DNA of 23,534 nucleotides from an uncultured Paenibacillaceae bacterium. Lineage in GTDB: Bacteria > Bacillota > Bacilli > Paenibacillales > CALAME01. The stretch covers positions 1 to 23,534 of the forward strand of contig CALKAN010000145.1 in assembly GCA_937983035.1 (NCBI GenBank), given 5' to 3'. How positions within the stretch are numbered: the first letter of the stretch is position 1; the number at the start of each line of letters is the position of its first letter. The notes beneath the pieces are model-generated. The model saw only the letters and a list, made by a program, of their open reading frames with translations. It was not told the DNA's origin and did not search any database. The position numbers and the translations under genes are program-made. Shown one piece after another: positions 8,081-15,209 of the stretch.

Positions 8081-8087
8081 TTCGACA
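8081..8087 (-). promoter_or_regulatory. Spo0A binding site (0A box) in the abrB leader
   Basis: TGTCGAA on the minus strand is an exact consensus 0A box. It lies about 7-14 bases downstream of the predicted abrB start point, where binding would block transcription. B. subtilis abrB carries 0A boxes at the equivalent position and is repressed by Spo0A~P. A degenerate second box (TGTCGTC, 8070-8076, plus strand) lies next to it. Confidence 0.75.
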
Positions 8088-8101
8088 TTCATTTTAATGT
8101 C

Positions 8102-8130
8102 ATAGTACCATTACTTGGCAAATTGGTCAA
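8102..8130 (-). promoter_or_regulatory. Sigma-A promoter of abrB
   Basis: On the minus strand TTGACC (8130-8125) is followed after exactly 17 bases by TACTAT (8107-8102), with TG one base upstream making an extended -10. The start is predicted near 8095, about 54 bases before the ATG. Confidence 0.65.
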
Positions 8131-8143
8131 TAGTTTTTATAGA
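8115..8143 (+). promoter_or_regulatory. Possible divergent promoter for the HD-hydrolase gene
   Basis: TTGGCA (8115-8120), a 17-base spacer and TATAGA (8138-8143) give a fair sigma-A promoter on the plus strand. It overlaps the -35 of the abrB promoter, so the two may compete. It predicts a leader of about 130 bases. Confidence 0.4.
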
Positions 8144-8280
8144 TGATTCATTTCGAAAGAATTGACATAAAATTGACTTTACTTCATTTTTTTGACAGTT
8201 TTTTTCGGCATGCACGAACAGAGTCAATGACAGAACATAGATCTCAAATTTGTTTTTTAATTCAGGGAGGTGTCATAGTG

Positions 8281-9492
8281 ATGGAAGAAAAAGTATTCAA
8301 AGATCCGATTCACAAATACATTTATGTGCAAGACCGGATGATTTGGGATTTGATCAATACGAAAGAGTTTCAGCGATTGAGGCGCATTCGCCAGCTTGGC
8401 ACTTCTTTTTTTACTTTTCACGGTGCAGAACACAGCCGCTTCTCTCATTCGCTGGGCGTATATGAGATCACGAGAAAAATTATTTCCAGGTTTGAAAGAA
8501 ACCGCTTTCCAGACTGGCCGCAAGAAGAAAAGCGGCTGTGCTTGTGCGCGGCTTTGCTGCACGACACCGGGCACGGGCCGTTTTCTCATTCGTTGGAACC
8601 GGTTTTTGATGTTCATCACGAAGATTGGACATGCCGCATCATCCAAGGGGACACCGAAATTAATCGCGTATTGTCGCAGGAATCATCGGATTTTCCCGAT
8701 CGAGTGGCTGCAGTCATACGGAAAACATACGAAAAGCCGATTGTCACCTCTTTAATTTCCAGTCAATTGGATGCGGATCGAATGGATTATTTGTTAAGAG
8801 ATGCTTATTTTACCGGCGTGAATTACGGGACGTTTGATTTGGAAAGAATTGTACGGATGCTGCGGCCGCATCAAGGGAAAATTGTCGTGAAAGAAACGGG
8901 CATGCATGCCGTGGAAGATTACTTGATGTCACGGTATCAAATGTATTGGCAAGTATATTTCCATCCCGTTACCCGCAGTGCAGAAATCATATTAAGAAAA
9001 ATTATGCAGCGAGCGAAGGATTTGTTTCAAAACGGGTATGCTTTCCAATTTCTCATTGATCCGTTTCCGTCATTGTTTGAAGGCAGTTTGAACATTCAAG
9101 AATATTTAATGCTGGATGAATCTTTGCTGCAAGCGACATTGATGCAATGGATGTCGGAAAAAGACGAAGTGCTGGCTGATCTGTGTGAACGATTCATCCA
9201 TCGCCGATTGTTTAAGTACGAAACATTGGAGCCATGGAACGAGCAGAAGGAAGAAGAAATAAAGGCTCAATTGGAAGCAGCCGGCATGGATGCGGTATAT
9301 TATTTGGAGCGGGACGATGCAGCGGATCTGACCTATGACATCTATCGGCCTGCAGATCCGATTTTGCTTCTGACTGAAGAAGAGAATATGGCAGAGATTT
9401 CGGAAAAATCAGATATCGTTCGTTCCATCAGCGGAATTCGCAGCAAGACGCGGCTTCTGTATTATCCTCAAGATTTGCTGCAAAAGTTGTAA
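8281..9492 (+). CDS. HD-domain phosphohydrolase, YwfO/dNTPase-like
   Basis: A 403-residue HD-superfamily hydrolase of the YwfO family, related to dGTPases and SAMHD1. Metal ligands can be read as H56 (RFSHSLGV), H94-D95 (LLHDTGHGPFSHS) and an Asp in QLDADRMDY (164-169). Such enzymes hydrolyse deoxynucleoside triphosphates, but the substrate here is inference. I chose ATG at 8281 following AGGGAGGTG (8264-8272); GTG at 8278 is equally possible, and longer in-frame extensions lack a site. B. subtilis has metS between abrB and tatD, with ywfO elsewhere, so this gene is in an unusual place. Confidence 0.88.
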   Translation: MEEKVFKDPIHKYIYVQDRMIWDLINTKEFQRLRRIRQLGTSFFTFHGAEHSRFSHSLGVYEITRKIISRFERNRFPDWPQEEKRLCLCAALLHDTGHGPFSHSLEPVFDVHHEDWTCRIIQGDTEINRVLSQESSDFPDRVAAVIRKTYEKPIVTSLISSQLDADRMDYLLRDAYFTGVNYGTFDLERIVRMLRPHQGKIVVKETGMHAVEDYLMSRYQMYWQVYFHPVTRSAEIILRKIMQRAKDLFQNGYAFQFLIDPFPSLFEGSLNIQEYLMLDESLLQATLMQWMSEKDEVLADLCERFIHRRLFKYETLEPWNEQKEEEIKAQLEAAGMDAVYYLERDDAADLTYDIYRPADPILLLTEEENMAEISEKSDIVRSISGIRSKTRLLYYPQDLLQKL

Positions 9493-9547
9493 ATGATTGC
9501 CGTAAAACGGCGAAAGACGAAATTGTTTGAAGAAGGGAGTTTTTTTG

Positions 9548-10315
9548 ATGTTATTTGACACGCACATGCATTTGAATGCCTCTCAATTTGATGAAGACCG
9601 CGAGGAGGTGTTGAAGCGGGCGCGAGAGCATGGAGTAGGCATGATGGTCAATGTCGGATTTAATAGAGAAACGATTGAGGAAACGCTGCAATTGGCCGAA
9701 ATGCATGATTTTATTTATGCAGCCGTCGGCTGGCATCCAACAGACGCCGTCACGATGAAAGATGAAGATCTGGCTTGGCTGGAGGAGTTGTGCGAACACC
9801 CTAAGGTGGTGGCGCTGGGCGAGACGGGATTGGATTATTATTGGGATACATCGCCGAAGGACGTGCAGCAGGAGGTTTTCCGCAAACAAATTCGGCTCGC
9901 GATAAAGAAAAACATGCCGCTTATTATACATAATCGCGACGCGCATCAAGATGTGCTGCAGATTTTGCGGGAAGAGCACGCAGAGGAAACAGGCGGCATC
10001 ATGCATTGCTTTTCCGGCGATTGGGAAACAGCGAAGCAAGCGTTGGAGATGAATTTTTATATTTCATTTGGCGGGCCGATCACATTCAAAAACGCCAAAT
10101 TGCCAAAAGAAGTGCTTGCGCAAGTGCCGCTTGATCGCCTGCTGATCGAAACAGACTGCCCGTACTTGGCTCCTCATCCATACCGCGGGAAGCGAAATGA
10201 GCCCGGATATGTGCGATTGGTGGCAGAGGCCGCAGCTGAAATTAAAGGCATAAGCGTGCAGGAAATAGAGGAAATAACAACAAAAAATGCCAAAAATGTA
10301 TTTAAATTGAATTAA
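9548..10315 (+). CDS. yabD: TatD-family metal-dependent hydrolase (YabD)
   Basis: A 255-residue TatD-family TIM-barrel hydrolase, the same length as B. subtilis YabD. All metal ligands are visible: H6 and H8 (DTHMH), E92 (GETGLDYY), H128 (IIHNRDA), H153 (MHCFSG) and D203 (ETDCPYLAPHP). Family members are 3'-5' exonucleases or D-aminoacyl-tRNA deacylases; the role here is not known. ATG at 9548 has AAGGGAG (9533-9539) eight bases upstream, so it is preferred to the in-frame TTG at 9527. It lies 55 bases after the HD-hydrolase gene and is likely cotranscribed with it. Confidence 0.92.
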   Translation: MLFDTHMHLNASQFDEDREEVLKRAREHGVGMMVNVGFNRETIEETLQLAEMHDFIYAAVGWHPTDAVTMKDEDLAWLEELCEHPKVVALGETGLDYYWDTSPKDVQQEVFRKQIRLAIKKNMPLIIHNRDAHQDVLQILREEHAEETGGIMHCFSGDWETAKQALEMNFYISFGGPITFKNAKLPKEVLAQVPLDRLLIETDCPYLAPHPYRGKRNEPGYVRLVAEAAAEIKGISVQEIEEITTKNAKNVFKLN

Positions 10316-10649
10316 AAAAAGCCGAAATCGCGAGAGAATGCTCGTTTTCCTCATGAATTTAGCGGTTTCATGCGGTTAATTCTCTAAAACTCGCTGATTA
10401 TGATGCGTTTTTCCATGCTAATGCTGTTTTTTTCGCTTTGCATATCAGCGATAAAGTGCGTAAGATCACATTAGTGAAGCATCGATCCAAGCAAATTTTT
10501 CCATTTTTTCGATTGTCTTTATGAATTTCTGACCTCGCTCGTACTAAAAGAAAACAACTTTACATAGAAATAAATCAAAGCTGGGCTGGGGTCAATCGCA
10601 TCAAGAAATTCATAAGGACAGGGGGAGTCAATCAAAGGAGGAAGAATCA
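10316..10649 (+). other. 334-base noncoding region with three successive inverted repeats
   Basis: No convincing gene lies between yabD and yabE. Three stems follow in order: (a) 10333-10339 with 10379-10385 (AGAGAAT/ATTCTCT), enclosing CATGAA/TTCATG (10352-10357, 10367-10372); (b) 10391-10398 with 10444-10451 (TCGCTGAT/ATCAGCGA), extended across a bulge; (c) 10515-10530 with 10604-10619, 16 pairs including one G-U, with a further TGACC/GGTCA pairing inside (10530-10534, 10590-10594). The last arm ends 14 bases before the yabE ribosome-binding site. It may be a structured 5' leader. I recognise no known riboswitch. Confidence 0.55.
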
Positions 10650-11744
10650 ATGGAAACGATGCGATCCAAACAAGGACTTCGCACTCATCGCATGATTGTG
10701 GCATGTTCATTTACGTTTGCCGCCATGCTTCTAATGATGCTGATATATTCGCAGCATTTTGGAACGAAGCGGGTCATTTTGACCGTGAATGGAAACGAAA
10801 TGCAAATCGAAACAAGACAAGATACCGTGCAGGACATGCTTGAAGAGCTGAATATCCCGATTAGAGCGCATGACCGCATATCTGTTGATTTATCCCATCC
10901 TGTTCGTTCCGGGGATGAAATTGAGCTTGTTCACACTTTTCCTGTCACGATTGTTGCAGCAGGGAAAGAACGCATTGAATATACGTCTGGTGAAAACGTT
11001 CGAGAAGTGCTCGAAGAAGCCGGGTTGGAACTGAAGCCGGAAGATGAAGTGAGGCCCGGATTGGATCAATCTGTTGATGCAGGAGACCGGATTGAAGTCG
11101 TGCGCGTCACGAAACAGATTGAAACGGTCGAAGAGACGATCGCAGTGAAAACCGTTCGGGTGGAGAATGATCGGCTGCTTGCCGGCAAAGAGATGGTTGT
11201 TCAGCCGGGCCGCGAAGGCATCTTAGTTCGCACTATAGAGAAAAAATTTGAAAACGGACGCTTGACAGAAACGAAAGTTTTATCCGAACAAGTCATGCAG
11301 GAAAGCGAGGATCGAATCGTTGCAGTAGGCACGCGCCAGCCTGTGGCTGTCCTGTCATCGCAATCGCCTGATATCGACGTCATTACGAAAGACGGACTTA
11401 CTTTTGGGGTCAAAAAAGTGCTGGATAACGTCACTTTAACGGCCTATGATGCAGGCTTCAAGTCCACTGGGAAAACGAGCGATCACCCGCAATACGGCAT
11501 TACTTATACGGGTGCGAAAGTGAAAGAAGGCCATACTGCAGCAGTTGACCCGGATGTCATTCCGCTCGGCTGGTGGATCTATATCGAGGGAATCGGCTTG
11601 CGCAAAGCTGAAGATATCGGAAGCGCGATCAAAGGCAAGAAGATCGATATTTATTTTGACAGTGAAGAAGAAGCGAATCGTTTTGGCGTCAAAAAAGGAT
11701 ACAAAGTTTATATCATCGGGCCGAACAAACCTGAAATGCATTAA
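10650..11744 (+). CDS. yabE: YabE: DUF348-G5-3D domain cell-wall protein
   Basis: A 364-residue exported or membrane-anchored protein related to resuscitation-promoting and Sps-type muralytic factors. In order: basic N-terminus, hydrophobic segment at about 14-34 (signal anchor), two DUF348 repeats (about 40-80 and 95-143), a G5 domain (about 148-230, which can bind wall sugars) and a 3D domain with aspartates D300, D322 and D333. The 3D domain resembles the lytic transglycosylase core of MltA. One variation is EDIGSAIKG where relatives commonly have EDTGGAIKG. ATG at 10650 follows AAAGGAGG (10634-10641) by eight bases. Its long upstream region is treated separately. A terminator follows. Confidence 0.92.
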   Translation: METMRSKQGLRTHRMIVACSFTFAAMLLMMLIYSQHFGTKRVILTVNGNEMQIETRQDTVQDMLEELNIPIRAHDRISVDLSHPVRSGDEIELVHTFPVTIVAAGKERIEYTSGENVREVLEEAGLELKPEDEVRPGLDQSVDAGDRIEVVRVTKQIETVEETIAVKTVRVENDRLLAGKEMVVQPGREGILVRTIEKKFENGRLTETKVLSEQVMQESEDRIVAVGTRQPVAVLSSQSPDIDVITKDGLTFGVKKVLDNVTLTAYDAGFKSTGKTSDHPQYGITYTGAKVKEGHTAAVDPDVIPLGWWIYIEGIGLRKAEDIGSAIKGKKIDIYFDSEEEANRFGVKKGYKVYIIGPNKPEMH

Positions 11745-11775
11745 TTTTGGCCGAGTTGAAAATCATGATATGATA

Positions 11776-11804
11776 GGAGGGGGTGCACAAGCCCTCTCTT
11801 TTTG
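11776..11804 (+). terminator. Intrinsic terminator after yabE
   Basis: A six-pair GC-rich stem (GGAGGG 11776-11781 with CCCTCT 11792-11797, one G-U) with a ten-base loop is followed by CTTTTTG. It separates yabE from rnmV. Confidence 0.7.
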
Positions 11805-11881
11805 ATTTTATTTTATTACTTACGCATAGAAAATGAATTCACTCATCTGTCTGATGTTAGATTCACATACGGGAGGCCCGC

Positions 11882-12448
11882 ATGATAAGGGAATTGATTG
11901 TTGTCGAAGGCAAGGATGATACAGTTGCAATTAAAAGGGCGGTGGACGCCGATACGATTGAAACAGGCGGTTCTGCCATTAATCGGGAAGTGATCGAACA
12001 AATCCGTTTGGCTCAAAAGCGCAGGGGCGTGATTGTCTTTACGGATCCAGATCATGCAGGAGAACGATTGCGGCGCATCATTATGGAGCGCGTGCCAGGC
12101 CGCAAGCATGCTTTCATAACCCCGGAAGAAGGTTCGCACAAAGGAAAAGCAGGCGTTGAATACTGCAGCGCGGAGACGATCCGAAAGGCATTGGACCATG
12201 TGAAGACAGAATGCGATCCGATCCAATCAGAAATCAGCAGGACGGATTTACTGGCAGCGGGGTTGACAGCTCACCCGCAAGCAGCGGAGCGAAGAAGGTT
12301 CATGGGCAAAATATTAAAAATTGGATACGCGAATGGAAAGCAGTTTTTGAAAAGATGTCAAATGTTCGCGATTACGAAAAAGGAATTCGATGAGGCTTGC
12401 AAATTGATGATGAGACATTTCAGCCGGGAGGAATTGCAGAAAAAATGA
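11882..12448 (+). CDS. rnmV: Ribonuclease M5
   Basis: Toprim-domain endonuclease that removes the 5' and 3' extensions of 5S rRNA precursor, with ribosomal protein L18 bound. 188 residues, as in the family. The Toprim glutamate is E9 (VVEGKDD) and the metal-binding DxD is D55-P-D57 (FTDPDHAGERLR). ATG at 11882 follows GGGAGG (11871-11876) by five bases. Its stop overlaps the ksgA start (ATGA), so the two are translationally coupled. Confidence 0.95.
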   Translation: MIRELIVVEGKDDTVAIKRAVDADTIETGGSAINREVIEQIRLAQKRRGVIVFTDPDHAGERLRRIIMERVPGRKHAFITPEEGSHKGKAGVEYCSAETIRKALDHVKTECDPIQSEISRTDLLAAGLTAHPQAAERRRFMGKILKIGYANGKQFLKRCQMFAITKKEFDEACKLMMRHFSREELQKK

Positions 12449-13332
12449 ATCGGAATCAGAATGAAACACGCATTGCTTCTCCTGCAAGAACAAAGCAAAT
12501 ATTGCAGCAACACGGCATTAAGCTGAAAAAAAGCTTAGGACAAAATTTCTTGACGGATGCGAACATTTTGCGCAAGATTGCCGCTGCAGCCAATCTTACG
12601 CAAGAACACGGCGTTTTAGAGGTCGGCCCCGGGATCGGAGCATTGACGGAGCATTTGGCCGAATCCGCAGGCAAAGTGGTTGCAGTAGAAATTGATCAGC
12701 GTTTTATTCCTGTGCTGAAAGACGTGTTTTCTTCACATGGGCATGTTGAAATCGTGCACGGGGATATTTTGAAGCTTGATTTGGAACATTTGCTGAAGCA
12801 GCATTTCAGCCATTTGACATCGGTGCACGCCGTCGCAAATTTGCCTTATTACATTACCACGCCGATTTTGTTGAAGCTGCTTCACGCGGAGCGTCTGGAA
12901 AATATCGTAGTTATGATTCAAAAAGAGGTCGCGGACAGGCTGGCGGCAAAGCCAGGGAGCAAAGACTACGGCAGTTTAAGCATTGCGGTGCAATATTACA
13001 GCGAGCCGGATGTCATCGCTCATGTGCCGCCGTCGGTATTTATTCCTCCCCCGCAGGTCGCTTCTGCTGTCATACGGCTGCGCCGCCGCAAGAAGCCTCT
13101 CGTGCAAGTGAAAGACGAGGCCTTTTTCTTTGATGCAGTCAGGGCGGCTTTTGCACAACGGCGCAAAACGATCTATAACAACTGGCTGAACAAATTTTAC
13201 GGCAAGGAAGACGGCGAACGCCTGAAACAGCTGCTCATTCAAGCCGAGATCGATCCTTCGCGCAGAGGAGAAACGTTGTCGATTGAAGAGTTTGCGCGCA
13301 TCTGTGATTTCATGCATGATGACTTGAAATAA
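12445..13332 (+). CDS. ksgA: 16S rRNA dimethyladenosine transferase
   Basis: Dimethylates the two adjacent adenosines (A1518, A1519) of the 16S 3' hairpin loop, a late check in 30S assembly. 295 residues. Motifs: KKSLGQNFLTD (28-38), SAM motif LEVGPGIGALT (58-68), VEID (81-84), GDIL and catalytic NLPYYITTP (132-140). The C-terminal helical domain contains FAQRRKTIYNN. I chose ATG at 12445, which overlaps the rnmV stop by four bases and has GGGAGGA (12426-12432) upstream; the in-frame ATG at 12397 lies deep inside rnmV. Confidence 0.96.
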   Translation: MNRNQNETRIASPARTKQILQQHGIKLKKSLGQNFLTDANILRKIAAAANLTQEHGVLEVGPGIGALTEHLAESAGKVVAVEIDQRFIPVLKDVFSSHGHVEIVHGDILKLDLEHLLKQHFSHLTSVHAVANLPYYITTPILLKLLHAERLENIVVMIQKEVADRLAAKPGSKDYGSLSIAVQYYSEPDVIAHVPPSVFIPPPQVASAVIRLRRRKKPLVQVKDEAFFFDAVRAAFAQRRKTIYNNWLNKFYGKEDGERLKQLLIQAEIDPSRRGETLSIEEFARICDFMHDDLK

Positions 13333-13348
13333 CCCTCTGCTTCAACTC

Positions 13349-13375
13349 ACCAAATCGGGATATTCGCATAGGATA
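13349..13375 (+). promoter_or_regulatory. Sigma-K-like promoter of yabG
   Basis: CATAGGATA (13367-13375) matches the sigma-K -10 consensus CATAnnnTA exactly. CACC (13348-13351) gives the short AC -35 at about 15-16 bases. B. subtilis yabG is transcribed by sigma-K. The predicted start, near 13381-13383, falls at the ribosome-binding site, so the leader would be extremely short. Confidence 0.55.
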
Positions 13376-13396
13376 TTTCGAGGAGGGGTGAGCGGC

Positions 13397-14257
13397 ATGA
13401 AAGAAGGAGATTGGGTAACGAGGAAATCTTATGGCCATGATGTGGTTTTTCGAATTGAGAAAATTACCGGCTCGTCTGCGCTGCTGCGAGGAGTAGAATA
13501 TCGCTTGCTGGCAGATGCGCCGTTGAATGATTTAAACAAAGTGGAGGATGAAGCTTCGATTCCGCAAAATGTTGATGCGCTTGAAAAGATTAATGAAACG
13601 ATGCGCGTGTTGGAAGCTTCCAGAAGAAAAAGCGCTGAAAGAAATATGGACCACCGCCAATTAGGTCAACAGGAAGTCATTTCTTATTTTGAAATTCCGG
13701 GAAAAGTGCTGCATTTGGATGGAGATCCGAATTATTTGAAAAAGTGCATGGAACTGTACAGAAAACTTCGCGTGCCGGCGGAAGGACATCATTTCTTGGA
13801 AGAACAAATGCCGCAAGCCCTGGAGCATTTGCTGCCTAAAGTGAAGCCGGACATCGTCGTGATTACAGGACATGACGGCATTTATAAGCATCGTCAAGAT
13901 GATCTGTACAATTTGAGCAGCTACAAGAATTCCAGAAATTTCATGAAAGCCGTGTTAGTTTCCAGACAATATGAACGAAACCGAGATACGCTGACGATTA
14001 TCGCCGGTGCATGCCAATCTCATTTCGAAGCATTGCTGCAAGCTGGCGCCAATTTCGCAAGTTCGCCGGGGCGGGTATTAATCCATGCGCTGGATCCCGT
14101 GCAGATCGCCGCCAAAATTGCTTATACTCCCATCAAGGAAACCGTTAACATGATGGACGTGATCAGCCATACGGTAAGCGGGGTTAAAGGGCTTGGAGGC
14201 ATTGAGACATTAGGCTGTTACCGCATGGGTTTGCCAAATATTAATAAATTCGCGTGA
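13397..14257 (+). CDS. yabG: Sporulation-specific protease YabG
   Basis: A 286-residue sporulation protease that processes spore coat proteins in the mother cell before transglutaminase cross-linking. The N-terminal 50 residues form a small SH3-like basic domain (GDWVTRKSYGHDVVFRI). The catalytic part contains GHDG with H159 and GACQSH with C206, the likely His/Cys pair by comparison with studied YabG proteins. ATG at 13397 lies eight bases after AGGAGGGG (13381-13388); GTG at 13388 overlaps that site. It keeps the conserved position between ksgA and veg. Confidence 0.93.
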   Translation: MKEGDWVTRKSYGHDVVFRIEKITGSSALLRGVEYRLLADAPLNDLNKVEDEASIPQNVDALEKINETMRVLEASRRKSAERNMDHRQLGQQEVISYFEIPGKVLHLDGDPNYLKKCMELYRKLRVPAEGHHFLEEQMPQALEHLLPKVKPDIVVITGHDGIYKHRQDDLYNLSSYKNSRNFMKAVLVSRQYERNRDTLTIIAGACQSHFEALLQAGANFASSPGRVLIHALDPVQIAAKIAYTPIKETVNMMDVISHTVSGVKGLGGIETLGCYRMGLPNINKFA

Positions 14258-14275
14258 ATTTTGTGATATATACCA

Positions 14276-14305
14276 TTGACAATTTCTTTGTCCGCTTGTT
14301 ATAAT
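14276..14305 (+). promoter_or_regulatory. Upstream sigma-A promoter of veg
   Basis: Perfect TTGACA (14276-14281), 18-base spacer and perfect TATAAT (14300-14305), with TG one base before the -10 (14297-14298). It is among the strongest promoter matches in the window. Confidence 0.8.
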
Positions 14306-14317
14306 AATAAAATTTAT

Positions 14318-14347
14318 TTGACAATTAGGCCGACTTTGGGGTATAAT
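14318..14347 (+). promoter_or_regulatory. Downstream sigma-A promoter of veg
   Basis: A second perfect TTGACA (14318-14323) and TATAAT (14342-14347) with an 18-base spacer, 42 bases after the first. A start near 14354 gives a leader of about 20 bases that contains the ribosome-binding site. Confidence 0.85.
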
Positions 14348-14373
14348 AGTACTGAAAGAGGTGGTAGTCGACA

Positions 14374-14649
14374 ATGGCGAAAAATTCGTTGATGGAGATC
14401 AAACGCTCTTTAGAACCCCACGTCGGATCCAAAATTTTGCTCAAAGCAAACGGCGGTCGCCGCAAGACGATCGAAAGAACAGGCATTTTGGAAGAGACAT
14501 ATCCGTCTGTTTTTATCGTTAAATTGGATCAGGAACAGCATTCGTTCAAGCGGGTTTCTTACAGTTATGCCGATATTTTGACGGAGTCGGTTGAAGTAAC
14601 CATTTGCAGACAGGACGGACAAGTCCGCATTTCTTATATTGAGAATTAA
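14374..14649 (+). CDS. veg: Veg protein
   Basis: A 91-residue protein of the Veg family. In B. subtilis it is very abundant in growing cells and has been reported to stimulate biofilm formation by countering the repressor SinR. The fold is a small SH3-like barrel; the sequence carries a basic patch (LKANGGRRKTIERTG, about 23-37), the core TYPSVFIVKLD and the C-terminal FKRVSYSYADILTESVEV. ATG at 14374 follows AAAGAGGTGG. It is a single-gene unit with two near-perfect promoters and its own terminator, which suggests high expression. Confidence 0.95.
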   Translation: MAKNSLMEIKRSLEPHVGSKILLKANGGRRKTIERTGILEETYPSVFIVKLDQEQHSFKRVSYSYADILTESVEVTICRQDGQVRISYIEN

Positions 14650-14678
14650 GGTTTTGACTTAGCGATACATGATTTGTG

Positions 14679-14713
14679 AAAAACAGCATGGGCATTGTTC
14701 CTGCTGTTTTTTT
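14679..14713 (+). terminator. Intrinsic terminator after veg
   Basis: AAAAACAGCA (14679-14688) pairs with TGCTGTTTTT (14702-14711), with a small inner GG/CC extension, and the 3' arm runs into a T tract. Confidence 0.92.
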
Positions 14714-14749
14714 CTTTTCTCGCGCGTCGGTTGCTGGTTGAACCTGTCA

Positions 14750-14779
14750 GCATGTCTTTGCGCTTTTTAACACATAATA
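14750..14779 (+). promoter_or_regulatory. Sigma-G-type promoter of sspF
   Basis: GCATG (14750-14754) and CATAATA (14773-14779) with an 18-base spacer fit the forespore sigma-G pattern (GnATA, CATnnTA), with one -35 mismatch. SASP genes are classic sigma-G targets. Confidence 0.6.
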
Positions 14780-14815
14780 ATCGTGGAGCCGACATTAAAG
14801 GAGGAGATCCTCAAA

Positions 14816-14992
14816 ATGGCCAGACGCCGCAGTGTCATGTCTGATCACCTGAAATATGAAATCGCAAAAGAACTCGGATTTTATGACAAAGTGCAACAGG
14901 AAGGTTGGGGCAGCATTACGACCAAAGATGCAGGGAACATGGTAAAAAGAGCCATTGAGAAAGCTGAAGAAGCAGCTCGAAGAGGACTGTAA
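14816..14992 (+). CDS. sspF: Small acid-soluble spore protein, alpha/beta-type (SspF)
   Basis: A 58-residue alpha/beta-type SASP, a forespore DNA-binding protein that coats spore DNA and protects it. Visible: basic start MARRRSVMSD, the germination protease site region KYEIAKELGF, the conserved GWGSITTKDAGNMVKRAI core and an alanine/glutamate-rich end. ATG at 14816 follows AAAGGAGG (14797-14804); the in-frame ATG at 14783 lies upstream of that site and close behind the sigma-G -10, so it is rejected. It has its own promoter and terminator. Confidence 0.94.
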   Translation: MARRRSVMSDHLKYEIAKELGFYDKVQQEGWGSITTKDAGNMVKRAIEKAEEAARRGL

Positions 14993-15007
14993 CGAGGCGG
15001 CTCCAAG

Positions 15008-15044
15008 GCATGCGCTTGCAGATCACTGCAGGCGCGTGCTTTTT
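15008..15044 (+). terminator. Intrinsic terminator after sspF
   Basis: A 14-pair stem (15008-15021 with 15026-15039, nearly perfect) with an ATCA loop is followed by five T. A strong, single-gene terminator. Confidence 0.92.
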
Positions 15045-15209
15045 ATCATGGAGATTTTGTGTTTTTTTTGAAGCGTGAAACTTGATTTTGCCGCTCGCAT
15101 CGGGCAAACAATCGTCAAATTTTCAATCGAATGATGATAAATTGATGACTCCTTCTGCCAGCGATTGGACATAGGCGCGTTCATTATATAAAATATGTTG
15201 AAGACAAGC

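Noticed and set aside
9499..9511. GCCGT/ACGGC hairpin between the HD gene and yabD
   Set aside because: Only five pairs with a three-base loop and no following T run, so it is not a convincing terminator.
9551..10039. 162-codon open frame on the minus strand
   Set aside because: It lies wholly antisense to yabD, whose complete active-site set proves the plus strand codes; no ribosome-binding site or family resemblance.
10316..10649. c-di-AMP (ydaO-type) riboswitch upstream of yabE
   Set aside because: Some local resemblance (GGGGTCAATC), but the other conserved blocks of that riboswitch are not visible. Kept only as an unassigned structured leader.
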